This document shows positions 5,517 through 5,699 of a DNA stretch of 5,699 nt, in pieces. How positions within the stretch are numbered: position 1 is the stretch's first letter; every line of letters starts with the position of its first letter. Where the stretch lies: NCBI GenBank assembly GCA_045119215.1, contig JBGVDD010000018.1, positions 1-5,699 of the forward strand. Direction: 5' to 3'. Both the position numbers and the translations under genes were made by a program. This stretch comes from RUG11237 sp045119215 (GTDB taxonomy: Bacteria > Bacillota > Clostridia > Lachnospirales > Lachnospiraceae). Below the pieces are notes generated by a model. It worked only from the letters and a program-made list of their open reading frames with translations. It did not search any database and was not told the origin of the DNA.

Positions 5517-5533
5517 GATATTAACACCACCTT
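5517..5533 (-). promoter_or_regulatory. Ribosome binding site aimed at an ATC codon
   Basis: AAGGTGGT (5533-5526) differs from the consensus AAGGAGGT by one base. It is followed after 6 nt by ATC (5519-5517) in frame with the 494-aa protein, while no ATG, GTG or TTG sits at a suitable distance in that frame. It also overlaps the TAA stop of the upstream fragment (5534-5532), a layout typical of translational coupling. Confidence 0.5.
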
Positions 5534-5699
5534 AATCAACTTTTTGAAGAATTATATGTAATTCCACCTCACTACCCTCATAATCAACAACCGCTCCAAG
5601 CTTCTGAAAATGTCGTATACATCTACGATTCTGACTATCAATTTTTATATTGGCAACATCCCATTGTTTCATGCACCCAAGGAAGCCATGCGCTTATAA
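5532..5699 (-). pseudogene. C-terminal fragment resembling a GNAT N-acetyltransferase
   Basis: The leftward frame ends at TAA (5534-5532) and is open up to an in-frame TAA at 5696-5694. The first ATG (5672) would give only 46 aa and has no ribosome binding site. The translation runs MKQWDVANIKIDSQNRRCIR, then HFQKLGAVVDYEGSEVELHIILQ. The N-R-x3-R-H/Y-F-x-K-L-G-A pattern is typical of the last helix-strand unit of GNAT acetyltransferases, which bind acetyl-CoA and are normally ~150 aa or more. The in-frame stop means the catalytic part is either missing or in another frame beyond the window edge, so the gene looks broken. It lies in the same frame as the 494-aa gene, separated by a single stop codon, and was probably its operon partner. 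Confidence 0.4.

Overview
This is an AT-rich window from a low-GC Firmicute, most likely a gut-type Clostridia/Lachnospiraceae member. The reasons are the AT-rich codon use, strong AAGGAG/GGAGGT ribosome binding sites, near-consensus sigma-A promoters, an IS1634-type transposase, and small zinc-ribbon proteins of a kind I associate with that group. It looks like a patchwork accessory region: one intact insertion sequence surrounded by broken or truncated genes, plus one long unrecognised gene.

Left part (1-1403): a leftward gene for a membrane-anchored protein is broken by a one-base frameshift in an A-run (T-run on the given strand, 223-226) and runs off the window. It diverges from a rightward putative lipoprotein gene (687-1403). 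The space between them holds a good promoter for the lipoprotein, plausible leftward promoters, and a perfect 8-bp inverted repeat (486-508).

Middle (1354-3643): an intact IS1634-like element (1667-3359) has imperfect terminal inverted repeats, its own promoter, a single 516-aa DDE transposase with all three catalytic residues visible, and a 15-bp inverted repeat that ends just before the transposase ribosome binding site. The IS appears to have landed between two leftward zinc-ribbon genes: a 68-aa protein (3404-3610) and, about 60 nt downstream once the IS is removed, a second protein (1354-1647). The second loses its C-terminus close to where it overlaps the lipoprotein gene tail to tail, so this overlap is probably an old recombination joint.

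Right part (3644-5699): about 370 bp without a convincing gene, though one stretch (3634-3774) reads like decayed coding sequence. Next comes a leftward 494-aa gene (502 aa if an unusual ATC start is used). Its N-terminal ~380 residues are unrecognised, and it ends in a helical XRE-like domain found at the C-terminus of varied accessory proteins in Clostridia. Upstream, in the same frame and separated by a single TAA, is the tail of what looks like a GNAT acetyltransferase. The candidate for an undescribed system is the 494-aa protein, but nothing here gives its function.
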